A stretch of 34,745 nucleotides of DNA from DASXSB01 sp036506275. Lineage in GTDB: Bacteria; Methylomirabilota; Methylomirabilia; Rokubacteriales; CSP1-6. The notes beneath the pieces are model-generated. The model made no database searches, was not told the DNA's origin, and worked only from the letters and a program-made list of their open reading frames with translations. This document shows, one piece after another, positions 1 to 6,658 of the stretch. The position numbers were made by a program, and so were the translations under genes. The stretch lies in the NCBI GenBank assembly GCA_036506275.1, contig DASXSB010000026.1, positions 1-34,745 on the forward strand. The letters run 5' to 3'. Positions within the stretch are counted from its first letter, which is position 1. Every line of letters begins with the position of its first letter.

Positions 1-502
1 ACTCTTTGTTGAACTTGCCGAAGTCCTCCGGCTTGATGTTCTCGAGCCACTCTCGCAGCCGCTCGGGATCGTCCGCCTTCACGGGCGCGCCTTCCTTGGT
101 GACCTCCAGGCTCTTCGCCTTGCGCACGACTTCCTCGTCGACGTAGATCGGTGCCGCCACCCGCAGCGCGAGGGCGATGGCGTCGGAGGGCCGGGAGTCG
201 ACCGTGAACTCCGACTCTCCCATCTGGAGGTGGAGGACGGCGAAAAAGGTGTTCTCCTTGAGGTCGGTCACCACCACCTTCAGCACGCGCGCCTCGATCG
301 TTTCGAGGATATTTTTGATGAGGTCGTGCGTCATCGGGCGCGGCGTGGCGATCTTCTCCAGCTCGAGGGCGATGGCGTTGGCTTCGAAGATCCCGACCCA
401 GATGGGAAGCGACCGCTTGTCCTCCTCGTCGCGGAGGATGATGATCGGCATGTTCGAGACGGGGTCGAGCGCCAGCCCGCGGACCTTCATTTCGACAAAC
501 AT
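1..502 (-). CDS. Bifunctional nuclease family protein (DUF151), 3' end cut by window
   Basis: About 167 codons are visible from an ATG at 502; the C-terminus runs off the left edge. The protein has the family's typical features: an N-terminal stretch with NMPIIILRDEEDKRSLPIW (residues 18-36), then an EANAIALELE helix, a VVVTDLKENTFFA strand and the RPSDAIALALR motif. Members of this domain family are small proteins reported in plants to have combined RNase/DNase activity; in bacteria the role is largely unknown. The start overlaps the end of miaB by 16 bp, so the two genes are likely translationally coupled. I see most of the domain directly; the nuclease function is taken from the family and is not proven by catalytic residues here. 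Confidence 0.85.
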   Translation of the reverse strand, partial: MFVEMKVRGLALDPVSNMPIIILRDEEDKRSLPIWVGIFEANAIALELEKIATPRPMTHDLIKNILETIEARVLKVVVTDLKENTFFAVLHLQMGESEFTVDSRPSDAIALALRVAAPIYVDEEVVRKAKSLEVTKEGAPVKADDPERLREWLENIKPEDFGKFNKE

Positions 503-1824
503 GCGGCTTCCTCCGGTGTCGAGACGAGCGTTCCGCGCAGGCTGTGCGGCAACACGTCGGTGATGCGGACGTGGGCGATGTCGCCCACACGCACCCGCCC
601 CTGCCCCGCGAAGTTCACGACGCGATTGCAGCGGGTGCGTCCCGCGAGCTCTCTGGCATCTTTCTTGGCGACTCCGTCCACGAGTACGTCCATCGTGCGG
701 TGGGCGAGGCGGCGACTGCGGTCGGCGGCGGCGCGGGCGGCCGCCTCCAGCACGCGCGTATTGCGCGTGGCCTTCACGGTGTCCGGCACCTGGTCGGGCA
801 TGCTGGCGGCGGGGGTGCCCGGGCGCCGGGAGTAGCGGAAGGCGAAGACGTTGTCGTAGCCGACGCGCTCCACCATGTCGAGGGTGGCCTCGAAGTCTTC
901 GTCGCGCTCGCCCGGGAAGCCGACGATCACGTCGGTGGAGAGCGCGATGTCCGGCACCGCCTCCCGGAGGGCGTCGATCAGCTCCAGGTAGCGCTCGCGC
1001 GTGTACCCGCGATTCATGCGGGCGAGGACGTCGTTGGAGCCGGACTGGAGCGGGAGATGGAAGTACTCCACCACCTTCGGGATGTCCCGGATGGCGTCGA
1101 TGAGGCGCGGCGTCAGGTTGTACGGGTTGGAGGTGGTGAAGCGGATGCGCTCGAGGCCGTCCACCTCGTTGATGCGCTCCATGAGGGCGGCGAGATCCGT
1201 GGGCGGGGTGAGATCCCGCCCGTAGGCATTCACCGTCTGGCCGAGCAGGGTGACCTCGCGGCACCCTTCCGCCGCCAGACCGCGCACCTCGGCCAGGATC
1301 GCCTCCGGAGGATGGCTCCGCTCACGGCCCCGGGTGACCGGCACCACACAGAACGTGCAGTGCTTCTCGCAGCCCTCCATCACGGTCACGTACGCGCGCA
1401 GACGCGCGGCCGGCCGTGCGGTGATCTTGACCAGCGGGGCTTCCCCCGTCTCCAGCACCGGTCCCCGGCGCTCGCGCGCCTGCCGCACGAGGTCGGCGAC
1501 GCGGGCGATGGCCGCCGACCCGAACACCACGTCGACGTGAGGCGCTCGACGCTGGATGTCGGCGCCGTGCAGCGGGGCCATGCAGCCCATCACGCCGAGC
1601 ACGAGCTCGGGGTTGCGCGTCTTGAGCTCGCGAAGCTGCCCGAGCTTGGAGAAGACCTTGTCCTCGGCGCGCTCGCGGATGGCGCAGGTGTTGAGGAGAA
1701 TCACGTCCGCGTCTGCCTCGGACTCCGTCAGCTCGTACGCGTGGGCCTTGAGCAACCCCGCGACGCGCTCAGAGTCGTACTCATTCATCTGGCAGCCGTA
1801 CGTGATGAGATGGAGTTTGGCCAT
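487..1824 (-). CDS. miaB: tRNA-2-methylthio-N6-dimethylallyladenosine synthase MiaB
   Basis: A radical-SAM methylthiotransferase of 445 residues that adds the 2-methylthio group to isopentenyl-A37 in tRNAs. The N-terminal MTTase domain carries the three cluster cysteines C11 (YGCQMNE), C47 (NTCAIRE) and C81 (GCMAP). The radical-SAM triad is C152, C156 and C159 in GCEKHCTFCVVP, followed by TRGRERS. A TRAM-like RNA-binding domain forms the last ~65 residues. The ATG at 1824 is chosen because the protein then begins MAKLHLITYGCQMN, as the family does. An open frame extends further upstream but only as nonsense into the fbp gene end. No clear Shine-Dalgarno is seen. A candidate promoter lies 35 nt upstream. 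The downstream nuclease-family gene overlaps by 16 bp. Confidence 0.96.
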   Translation of the reverse strand: MAKLHLITYGCQMNEYDSERVAGLLKAHAYELTESEADADVILLNTCAIRERAEDKVFSKLGQLRELKTRNPELVLGVMGCMAPLHGADIQRRAPHVDVVFGSAAIARVADLVRQARERRGPVLETGEAPLVKITARPAARLRAYVTVMEGCEKHCTFCVVPVTRGRERSHPPEAILAEVRGLAAEGCREVTLLGQTVNAYGRDLTPPTDLAALMERINEVDGLERIRFTTSNPYNLTPRLIDAIRDIPKVVEYFHLPLQSGSNDVLARMNRGYTRERYLELIDALREAVPDIALSTDVIVGFPGERDEDFEATLDMVERVGYDNVFAFRYSRRPGTPAASMPDQVPDTVKATRNTRVLEAAARAAADRSRRLAHRTMDVLVDGVAKKDARELAGRTRCNRVVNFAGQGRVRVGDIAHVRITDVLPHSLRGTLVSTPEEAACLSK

Positions 1825-1858
1825 ATGAAATAAGGATTTTTCGCGATCGTTGCAATCG

Positions 1859-1887
1859 ACCGTAGCATCCGGCTCCGGTGAAGTCAA
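1859..1887 (-). promoter_or_regulatory. Candidate sigma-70 promoter for miaB
   Basis: On the minus strand, TTGACT (1887-1882) is separated by 17 nt from TACGGT (1864-1859), which is preceded by TGC, an extended -10 feature. Transcription would start near 1852, giving a leader of about 28 nt before the miaB ATG. The -35 is one base from consensus but the -10 is weak, so this rests on the extended motif, the spacing and the position between the fbp hairpin and miaB. Confidence 0.42.
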
Positions 1888-1932
1888 ACCGCGACGGCAC
1901 GCTGGGACCAAAGACGGGGCGAGGGCGAGGGG

Positions 1933-1967
1933 GGCGGCGGGGAGTCGAGCACCCTCTCCCCGCCGCC
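1933..1967 (-). terminator. Hairpin after fbp, possible terminator
   Basis: A perfect 12-bp inverted repeat (GGCGGCGGGGAG at 1933-1944, CTCCCCGCCGCC at 1956-1967) with an 11-nt loop begins 6 nt after the fbp stop codon. The stem is very GC-rich but is not followed by a U-run on the minus strand (the next bases are C-rich). It is therefore either a Rho-aided terminator, an mRNA-stabilising stem, or both. Confidence 0.45.
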
Positions 1968-1973
1968 AATCGG

Positions 1974-3482
1974 TCAGTCGATCGCTTCCGGACGTCCGGC
2001 GCGCGCTCCTGCGACGGGTTTTCCGGAGCTGCCATTGCCACCGTGTCCGTTGCCGCCGAACGTCAAGGGCGGTTTCATCTCGAACTGGCGTTCGAGCCGC
2101 GCGCGCCGCTCCTTCCACCCTTCCTGGTACTCGAGCTCATCCTCGTGGAGGGTGGCCGGCTGCTTGATCCCGTGCGCGAGCCGGAACTGGATGGCCAGCT
2201 CGGACGCGCGGCGCCGCACCTCGTCCCACGGGGTCCCGAGCGCGAACTGGTCGGAGATGGCGCCGATGCGGCCCGTGTGGATGTTGCAGGAGAGGGTGAC
2301 GCACGACAGGATCGGCCCCGACCAGTACGACGTCTGCGAGTTGATCGGCATGGGCAGGATGTGCAGGTTGTGGCTGCCGCGGCAGTCGCCCGCCACCATC
2401 GGCGCCGCCGCCCATGGTGACGTGATCTCGCCCGGCGCCGGCCAGTCGCCCTGGGCGAAGGCGAGGAGCACGGGATCGTCCTTGCCGCCGTACGTGAAGC
2501 CCTTCTTCGTCTTGATGTTGTGGAGCCGCTCGGCGGAGCAGATGTAACCGAGCTGATCGGCCTCGCCCTTCTCGTTGCGGCTCCAGATCCGCGCCACCAC
2601 GAAGCGCGAGGACCGGCAGAGACCCTCGATGTCGAAGAGATCCTCCGGTGCGCGCAGTCGGATCACTTTTTCCTGGAGGCCTTTGGCGAGCTCTTCCATC
2701 TTGCCGTCGAGAGCCTTGGGATCGCGCGGATGGGCGCCCGCCTCCACCGCCTGCGCCTTGGTGTCGAGATCGACGATCTCCATGATGTAGCCGCGCTTCA
2801 TCTTGGAGGCCGCGATGACGAGACCGGTGTTGAAGCGCGGCAGCAGATAGGCGCCGGTGGCGAAGTAGTTGAACGCCATCGGCTCCGTCTTGTCCGCGAA
2901 CGACAGCACCACCGTCTGGGAGGCGTTGTCCTTCCGCACCGGGAACGGGAGCGCCACCGTGGCCGGCCCCGCCCCGCGCAGGTTGCCCGTGAAGGCATCG
3001 GCCACCAGATCCTGCCCCGGTCCGTAGAGGCCGAGCTCGGCCGCCTTGGTGGCGCCCTCCTGGAGGGCGTCCCACATGAGCTCGTCCACCACGCTCATGT
3101 CGACGGACTCCGTCATGATGCCGGTGAGGGCAACGTCGTCACCGGTGTGGGTGACGATGAGGGAGGTGAAGATGGGCTCCCCGCGGTAGCTGTTGTTCTC
3201 GAGGACGAACTTTGCCACCACCGACTTCACCTCGTCCGCCGCCACCACGTGGCCGCCCACGCCTCCCACGTCCGCCTTGGTGGCCTTGATGAAGCGCTGG
3301 ACGAGGGCGGGGTTCTTGGCGAACACGTACGACTTGTACGAAAAGATGTTGGGGGTGCTGGTGACGGGAATCTTCTCGGCCACGGTGATCGGTAGGCCTG
3401 CGAGCTCCTCTCGGGATTGGTGATATTCCGACATCGAGACGACAGACTGCCCCTTCGAGGGCCCGTAACGCCTGGCTCCCAT
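1974..3482 (-). CDS. fbp: Fructose-1,6-bisphosphate aldolase/phosphatase, archaeal type, with extensions
   Basis: A bifunctional gluconeogenic enzyme that condenses triose phosphates to fructose-1,6-bisphosphate and dephosphorylates it to fructose-6-phosphate. Family active-site motifs are visible: D71 and H78 (KADVGGVGGH), D115/D116 (THTGDDVAL), Q157 (YGPGQD), D197/K198 (FADKTEP), and Y331/K334/D335 (YGGKDDP), where the lysine is the expected Schiff-base residue. RGSHN follows at 368-372. The protein is 502 residues, against roughly 360-400 for archaeal members. The extra length is about 65 N-terminal residues, an insert near 240-280 and a Gly/Ser-rich C-terminal tail. The ATG at 3482 has a strong GGAGGAGG ribosome site 6 nt upstream; the later Met at 3434 lacks one. 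It is divergent from a SorC-type regulator across 100 bp, suggesting sugar-phosphate control. Confidence 0.93.
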   Translation of the reverse strand: MGARRYGPSKGQSVVSMSEYHQSREELAGLPITVAEKIPVTSTPNIFSYKSYVFAKNPALVQRFIKATKADVGGVGGHVVAADEVKSVVAKFVLENNSYRGEPIFTSLIVTHTGDDVALTGIMTESVDMSVVDELMWDALQEGATKAAELGLYGPGQDLVADAFTGNLRGAGPATVALPFPVRKDNASQTVVLSFADKTEPMAFNYFATGAYLLPRFNTGLVIAASKMKRGYIMEIVDLDTKAQAVEAGAHPRDPKALDGKMEELAKGLQEKVIRLRAPEDLFDIEGLCRSSRFVVARIWSRNEKGEADQLGYICSAERLHNIKTKKGFTYGGKDDPVLLAFAQGDWPAPGEITSPWAAAPMVAGDCRGSHNLHILPMPINSQTSYWSGPILSCVTLSCNIHTGRIGAISDQFALGTPWDEVRRRASELAIQFRLAHGIKQPATLHEDELEYQEGWKERRARLERQFEMKPPLTFGGNGHGGNGSSGKPVAGARAGRPEAID

Positions 3483-3523
3483 GCCGCGCCTCCTCCGCTG
3501 GGATGTTGGGATGAAGAATCCCG

Positions 3524-3553
3524 GTGACGAGCGAAAGGATAACGACGTACACT
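3524..3553 (+). promoter_or_regulatory. Candidate promoter for the SorC-family regulator
   Basis: GTGACG (3524-3529), an 18-nt spacer and TACACT (3548-3553) give a weak sigma-70-like arrangement. The start would be near 3560, about 23 nt before the regulator's ATG. It overlaps the opposing fbp promoter, so the two would compete or be jointly controlled. The call rests on spacing and position only. Confidence 0.27.
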
Positions 3554-3565
3554 GAGGGCCGTCAA
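3536..3565 (-). promoter_or_regulatory. Candidate promoter for fbp
   Basis: On the minus strand, TTGACG (3565-3560) lies 18 nt upstream of TATCCT (3541-3536), in the 100-bp divergent gap. It matches sigma-70 at 5/6 and 4/6 positions. The expected start near 3529 would leave a leader of about 46 nt that includes the strong GGAGGAGG ribosome site. An 8-bp palindrome, AAGATCTT (3568-3575), abuts the -35 and could be part of an operator. Confidence 0.4.
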
Positions 3566-3582
3566 GCAAGATCTTTAGCGAG

Positions 3583-4572
3583 ATGAAATTAATTTCTCAC
3601 CGCGCTCCCGAGCTCCGCTTGATGGTGCAATGCCTCGAGCTGTACTACCGGCACGGCCAGAGCCAGAAGGACATCGCGGAGGCCCTCGGCGTGTCGGCGG
3701 CGACGGTATCGCGGCTCCTCAAGCGCGCGTACGACGAGGGCCTCGTGCGCGTGGAGCTCGATCTTCCGCGCACGCCGGAGCTCGAGTCGAAGCTGGTGGA
3801 ACGCTACGGCCTCCGCGACGCGGTGGTGGTGGCGGCGGGCGGCCGCGCCGACGTGAAAGCGGAGCTGGGCGTCGCCGCCGCCGAGTATTTCGAGAAAGTC
3901 GCGACGAACGGCATGCGGGTGGGTCTGTCGTGTGGCTTTACGCTCTACCAGACGATCCGCGCTCTCCACGAGCGGCGCTTCCGCGATCTCGCGCTCTATC
4001 CCCTCGCCGGCGAGAGCACGCTCACGCTCGTCGATCTCTTTCCGAACACGCTCGTCGGCATGATGGCGGCGAAGTACCGGCCGCACGTGAAGGCGCACGC
4101 GCTGCCCGTGCAGCACCTCCTGTCGCTGCGCGAGATCGAGCGCGCGCGGCGCCGCTTGCTGCGGGACGGCGAGGTGCGGAGCATCTACGAGGCCGCCCAG
4201 AACGTCGACATCGCTCTCGTCGGCATCGGCCTCATCGGCGAGCAGACGCCAGGGTTCTGCACGCTTGCCGAGTCCTACGGCGTGAGCGTGAAGCGCCTGC
4301 GCCAGCTCGGCGTGGTGGGGGAAATCAACTACCAGCCCTTCGACGCCGACGGCGCCATCGTGGACCGACCCGAGCTGCGCGCGCTCGCGCGCCGCATTCT
4401 CTCCGTGGACGGCGACCGTCTGCGCGCGCTCTCACGCCAGGACGATCGCCATGTCATCGCGGTGGCAGGCGGGAAGACGAAAGTGGAGCCGGTGCGCGGC
4501 GCCCTCCGCGGCCGCTTCATGAACGTCCTCGTCACCGACGAGGACGCCGCCGTCGCCCTCCTCGCCGACTAA
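3583..4572 (+). CDS. SorC/DeoR-family transcriptional regulator with sugar-phosphate-binding domain
   Basis: 329 residues, the usual size for the SorC family. The N-terminal helix-turn-helix lies at about residues 26-48 (GQSQKDIAEALGVSAATVSR). The rest is the SorC effector domain, recognisable from GLSCGFTLYQTI, LVGIGLIGE, GVVGEINYQPFDADG, IAVAGGKTKVE and the closing LRGRFMNVLVTDE. Family members bind phosphorylated sugars; CggR of Bacillus responds to fructose-1,6-bisphosphate. The gene is divergent from the fructose-bisphosphate aldolase/phosphatase, so control of that enzyme by a sugar phosphate is a reasonable inference, not shown. The ATG at 3583 is used; a later Met at 3622 sits just before the HTH and is a weaker alternative. 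The ribosome site is poor (AGCGAG). Confidence 0.87.
   Translation: MKLISHRAPELRLMVQCLELYYRHGQSQKDIAEALGVSAATVSRLLKRAYDEGLVRVELDLPRTPELESKLVERYGLRDAVVVAAGGRADVKAELGVAAAEYFEKVATNGMRVGLSCGFTLYQTIRALHERRFRDLALYPLAGESTLTLVDLFPNTLVGMMAAKYRPHVKAHALPVQHLLSLREIERARRRLLRDGEVRSIYEAAQNVDIALVGIGLIGEQTPGFCTLAESYGVSVKRLRQLGVVGEINYQPFDADGAIVDRPELRALARRILSVDGDRLRALSRQDDRHVIAVAGGKTKVEPVRGALRGRFMNVLVTDEDAAVALLAD
3585..3596. promoter_or_regulatory. AT-rich 12-bp palindrome over the regulator start codon, possible operator
   Basis: GAAATTAATTTC is a perfect 12-bp palindrome beginning at the last base of the regulator's ATG. Such an AT-only core stands out in this GC-rich sequence. A second palindrome, AAGATCTT, lies at 3568-3575 next to the fbp -35. 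Both could bind the SorC-family protein for autoregulation and control of fbp; this is inferred from symmetry and position. Confidence 0.3.
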
Positions 4573-4787
4573 CTCGGCCCTGCCACGACCACGCGACTCC
4601 ACACACCCACGCTCCACGCGGGTTGTGTCATCGCACGGCGCTCATCGAATGACATGATCCGCCAGCTCCAGGAGTGACAGCGGGACGGTAACGGTCGGCA
4701 GCCGGTTTGTCTCGTCGCGAGGAGGGCGAGGCGCTTGAGATGCGCGAAGAACATCACGTGCGATGACGGGACAGAGCGTCTTCGAGA
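4573..4787. other. Convergent intergenic spacer, nothing recognised
   Basis: This 215-bp gap lies between the stop codons of the SorC regulator (plus) and the alpha/beta hydrolase (minus). I see no gene, no tRNA and no strong hairpin. An imperfect inverted repeat near 4602-4630 (ACACACCC against GGGTTGTGT) could help termination. The base composition is less GC-rich than in the neighbouring genes, like the adjoining hydrolase gene. Confidence 0.5.
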
Positions 4788-5657
4788 TCATCGCGCTATT
4801 GGCGAGAAGAGAAATGCCTTGATGAGTTCCTGTCGCTTGCCATGGATGGCCGCGTCCCGATCCATGAACGGATGCGCAAACTCGTCGGACAGCACGACCC
4901 GGCCGCCTCGCGACCCCGCGACGGTCCGAAGTTCCGCTTGCTCCGACGGCGTCACGACACTGTCCCGGCCGCCGCTGATCACCATGACGTTTGCGCCGGC
5001 AGCTCCAACGTGACGGACAGGATCATACTGCTCGGGGCAACCCAGGGGTGAAACCCGGCTCGGTGTCGAATCGATCACCGCCCGATCGAACGGCGCTCCC
5101 CCGCCGATCACGTTGGCGACCACGAGCCCCCCGAATGAGATGCCGTACAGGTACTTTCGCTGCACCGGCGCCCTTCGCCTCAAGGCATCGAAGATTTCGC
5201 GGTAATCGCTGACGATCGCTTTCAAGCGTCGCTTCCCCTCGGATTGCCCGTAGCCACGATAGTCGTAGACGAACACGTCGACCCCCGAGTCGGCGAAGCG
5301 TTTCAAATCACCGAGCAGGCGGTCGACGAGCATCGCGTTGCCCTGCGCAAACAGCATGAACCCCGTCGAGGGCGGGATCGTCTCCGATCCTCGCGCGGCG
5401 GCAATCCTGTAGCCGCGCAGTACCCGGCCGTCGCCGGTGGTGTGTGAAATTCGCTCGGTGCCCGGAACGGATCTCCAGGCCTCGGGGTTCGGCCGGCCTG
5501 CCGCCGTACTCCACAGCGCGAACGCGATCTTCTCTAGGAGCCAGCCGCACACCGCCTGCTCACGGTTGTCGAATGGTTCCGGCGCCGCTGCCATCGAGAA
5601 AGCCACCGTTGTGGTCAGAACTGCGAAGACCACGCTACCGCGTATGGAGACGAGCAC
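4788..5657 (-). CDS. Secreted or membrane-anchored alpha/beta hydrolase
   Basis: 289 residues from a GTG at 5657. The N-terminus is basic then hydrophobic (SVVFAVLTTTVAFSMAAA), fitting a signal peptide or anchor. The fold is readable: LFAQGNA near 103-109 (oxyanion strand region), VYDYRGYGQSEGK at 130-142, a nucleophile elbow GISFGG with Ser174, an acid GGRD with Asp232, and His262 in EFAHPFMD. The triad is complete, so an active serine esterase, lipase or peptidase is likely; the substrate is unknown. It starts 29 nt after accA ends and may be the last gene of that operon. Sampled stretches look less GC-rich (about 58-68%) than the neighbours, so it may be a later arrival. It resembles the BAAT/FrsA-type and bem46-like hydrolases in general form only. 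Confidence 0.8.
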   Translation of the reverse strand: MLVSIRGSVVFAVLTTTVAFSMAAAPEPFDNREQAVCGWLLEKIAFALWSTAAGRPNPEAWRSVPGTERISHTTGDGRVLRGYRIAAARGSETIPPSTGFMLFAQGNAMLVDRLLGDLKRFADSGVDVFVYDYRGYGQSEGKRRLKAIVSDYREIFDALRRRAPVQRKYLYGISFGGLVVANVIGGGAPFDRAVIDSTPSRVSPLGCPEQYDPVRHVGAAGANVMVISGGRDSVVTPSEQAELRTVAGSRGGRVVLSDEFAHPFMDRDAAIHGKRQELIKAFLFSPIAR

Positions 5658-5686
5658 TCGCCGTCACTGGCTCCCACCGTGCGGAG

Positions 5687-6658
5687 CTAGCCGCGGCGCA
5701 GAGGGACGGCGGCCTCCTCGAACGCGCCGATGCGACGGAATTTCTCGTGGCGCTCGGCCACCACGGAATCCGGCGACTTCGTGCGGAACTCGGCAAGCGT
5801 CTCCCGGACGACCGTGCGGAGCGTCGCCGCCGTCGCGTCCCAGTCGCGATGGGCGCCGCCCACGGGCTCCTGAACGATGCCGTCGATGACGCCGAGCCGA
5901 AGAAGATCGGGCGCGGTGATGCGCATCAGCTCCGCCGCCTCCGGCGCCTTGGCCGCGTCGCTCCACAGGATCGCCGCACAGCCTTCCGGCGAGATCACGG
6001 AGTAGACGGCGTACTCCAGCATCAGGACACGGTTGCCCATGCCGATGGCGAGGGCGCCGCCGCTGCCGCCCTCGCCCGTGACCACCGCCAGCAGCGGCGT
6101 GCGCAGCGCCGCCATCGCACGCAGGTTACGCGCGATGGCCTCCGCCTGACCGCGTTCCTCGGCGCCGATCCCCGGAAACGCCCCCGGCGTGTCGATGAAC
6201 GTGATCACCGGCTTGCTGAACTTCTCGGCGAGCTGCATGAGTCGGAGGGCCTTGCGGTAGCCCTCGGGATGCGGCATCCCGAAGTTGCGCGCGATCTTCT
6301 CGCGCGTGTCGCGGCCTTTCTGATGGCCGATGACGACCACGCCGTGGCCCTCGAAGCGCGCGAGCCCGCCCACGATGGCGGCGTCGTCGCCGAAGACGCG
6401 GTCGCCGTGGAGCTCCACGAAATCCTCGAAGAGCATCCGGCACAGGTCGCGCGTGTGGGGGCGCTTGGGATGTCGCGCGATCTGGGTCCGTTGCCAGGCG
6501 GTGAGGCTCGCGTACGTCCGCTGGCGCAGACGCGCCAGACGCTCCTCCAGCTTGGCGATCTCCTCGCGGGCCTGGAGCGGGTCCTCGCCCTCCTGGAGCG
6601 CCGTGATGCGGTTTTCCAGATCGAGGAGGGGTTGCTCGAAGTCAAGCGCGTCCGGCAT
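5687..6658 (-). CDS. accA: Acetyl-CoA carboxylase carboxyltransferase, subunit alpha
   Basis: 323 residues, full length for AccA. With AccD it transfers the carboxyl group from biotinyl-AccB to acetyl-CoA, giving malonyl-CoA for fatty acid synthesis in the cytoplasm. Typical blocks are present: an N-terminal helical region (EIAKLEERL), RPHTRDL, FVELHGDR, VIGHQKGRDT, NFGMPHPEGYRKALR, FIDTPGAFPG, GEGGSGGALAIG and SVISPEGCAAILW. The ATG at 6658 overlaps the dnaE stop by 17 bp, so it is translationally coupled to dnaE. No accD or accBC lies in the window, but the biotin ligase gene does. The dnaE-accA order is a known pairing in proteobacteria. Confidence 0.96.
   Translation of the reverse strand: MPDALDFEQPLLDLENRITALQEGEDPLQAREEIAKLEERLARLRQRTYASLTAWQRTQIARHPKRPHTRDLCRMLFEDFVELHGDRVFGDDAAIVGGLARFEGHGVVVIGHQKGRDTREKIARNFGMPHPEGYRKALRLMQLAEKFSKPVITFIDTPGAFPGIGAEERGQAEAIARNLRAMAALRTPLLAVVTGEGGSGGALAIGMGNRVLMLEYAVYSVISPEGCAAILWSDAAKAPEAAELMRITAPDLLRLGVIDGIVQEPVGGAHRDWDATAATLRTVVRETLAEFRTKSPDSVVAERHEKFRRIGAFEEAAVPLRRG

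Noticed and set aside
487..2118. Longer MiaB starting at 2118
   Set aside because: The added N-terminal 98 residues are read from the fbp 3' end and spacer, are low-complexity, and precede the family's normal start at 1824.
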